A DNA stretch of 42,267 nucleotides from Deltaproteobacteria bacterium HGW-Deltaproteobacteria-4 (GTDB taxonomy: Bacteria > Desulfobacterota > Desulfuromonadia > Desulfuromonadales > UBA2197), in contig PHAV01000011.1 in NCBI GenBank assembly GCA_002841765.1, positions 1-42,267 of the forward strand. The letters run 5' to 3'. This document shows, piece by piece, positions 42,041 through 42,267 of this stretch (positions within the stretch are counted from its first letter, which is position 1; every line of letters begins with the position of its first letter). Under the pieces are notes generated by a model that worked only from the letters and a program-made list of their open reading frames with translations, did no database searches and was not told the DNA's origin. A program made the position numbers and the translations under genes.

Positions 42041-42267
42041 CCGCATTGATCATTTTCGGCCTCCTTGCCCTGCTCATGCTCACCGGCATGCCGATCTCCA
42101 TCTCCCTCGGCCTGACGGTCCTGACCTTCCTCTTTACCATGACCACCGTACCGATCGAGGCGGTCGCCCTCAAGCTCTTTACCGGGATTGAGAAGTTCGA
42201 GATCATGGCGATCCCCTTCTTTATACTCGCCGGCAACTTCCTCACCCACGGCGGCGTTGCCAAGCGG
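42037..42267 (+). CDS. dctM: TRAP transporter large membrane subunit DctM (5' part)
   Basis: The gene begins with ATG at 42037 inside the dctQ stop region and runs off the window after 77 codons. The visible part has the first membrane helices and the family sequence GMPISISLGLTVLTFLF, EKFEIMAIPFFILAGNFLTHGGVAKR. DctM forms the transport channel. The translational overlap with dctQ fits the usual dctPQM order. Confidence 0.93.
   Translation, partial: MTALIIFGLLALLMLTGMPISISLGLTVLTFLFTMTTVPIEAVALKLFTGIEKFEIMAIPFFILAGNFLTHGGVAKR

Overview
The window reads as chromosomal DNA of an anaerobic deltaproteobacterium, most likely of the Desulfuromonadales/Geobacterales type. This rests on gene content and was not tested by a search. 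The clues are a one-chain pyruvate:ferredoxin oxidoreductase, an MglBA GTPase pair, cobalamin genes of the anaerobic type (cbiX, cbiC, cbiD, cbiG, cbiH), type II secretion gspLMN, a TRAP dicarboxylate-type transporter behind a possible sigma-54 promoter, and several cyclic-di-GMP receptor domains. Base composition is GC-rich almost throughout. The clear exception is a more AT-rich hipBA block next to a tRNA-Asn gene.

Layout. 1-99: the 3' end of a group II intron (domains V and VI). 142-741: a small membrane protein gene, then a 44-nt perfect palindrome and five 11-bp tandem repeats that run into the end of the next gene. 734-4292 (minus): a MshEN-receiver protein and the ClpB disaggregase. 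4498-5813 (plus): a terminator-like hairpin, a membrane glycosyltransferase and a shared terminator. 5819-12478 (minus): a tightly overlapped cobalamin operon, cbiF-cbiG-cbiH/cbiP fusion-cbiB-cobD-thioesterase. 12479-12800: a gap holding a strong plus-strand promoter and a terminator about 55 nt apart, a candidate small RNA. 12801-13499 (minus): a receiver-PilZ protein.

13686-16773 (plus): SRP RNA, dnaX, ybaB and recR. 16899-20477: pyruvate:ferredoxin oxidoreductase. 20649-21757: mglB-mglA. 21858-24818 (minus): an acyltransferase-hydrolase fusion and a glycerophosphodiester phosphodiesterase. 25017-25092: tRNA-Asn(GUU). 25375-26918 (minus): hipB-hipA toxin-antitoxin pair with a candidate operator. 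27127-39601 (plus): one long same-strand run of nadA, mfd, a PpiC lipoprotein, a SurA-like chaperone, rnd, cbiX-cbiC-cbiD and gspL-gspM-gspN. 39602-39922: a non-coding stretch with direct and inverted repeats. 39923-42267: a DUF551-like small protein, then dctP, dctQ and the start of dctM.

How the genes work together. Two separate cobalamin groups supply cobalt insertion (cbiX), corrin-ring methylation and contraction (cbiF, cbiH, cbiD, cbiG, cbiC), amidation (cbiP) and the aminopropanol arm (cobD, cbiB). The dnaX-ybaB-recR, mfd and rnd genes are replication, repair and RNA housekeeping. The two PPIases serve envelope protein folding, and GspLMN is the inner-membrane platform of type II secretion. 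MshEN-receiver, receiver-PilZ and MglBA point to control of surface behaviour by cyclic-di-GMP and GTPase switching.

I found no large, clearly undescribed multigene system. The most unusual points are the in-frame CbiH-CbiP fusion made through a dispersed-repeat-like linker containing a 10-base homopolymer, the palindrome plus tandem-repeat block, the candidate small RNA in the 12.5-12.8 kb gap, and the acyltransferase-hydrolase fusion.
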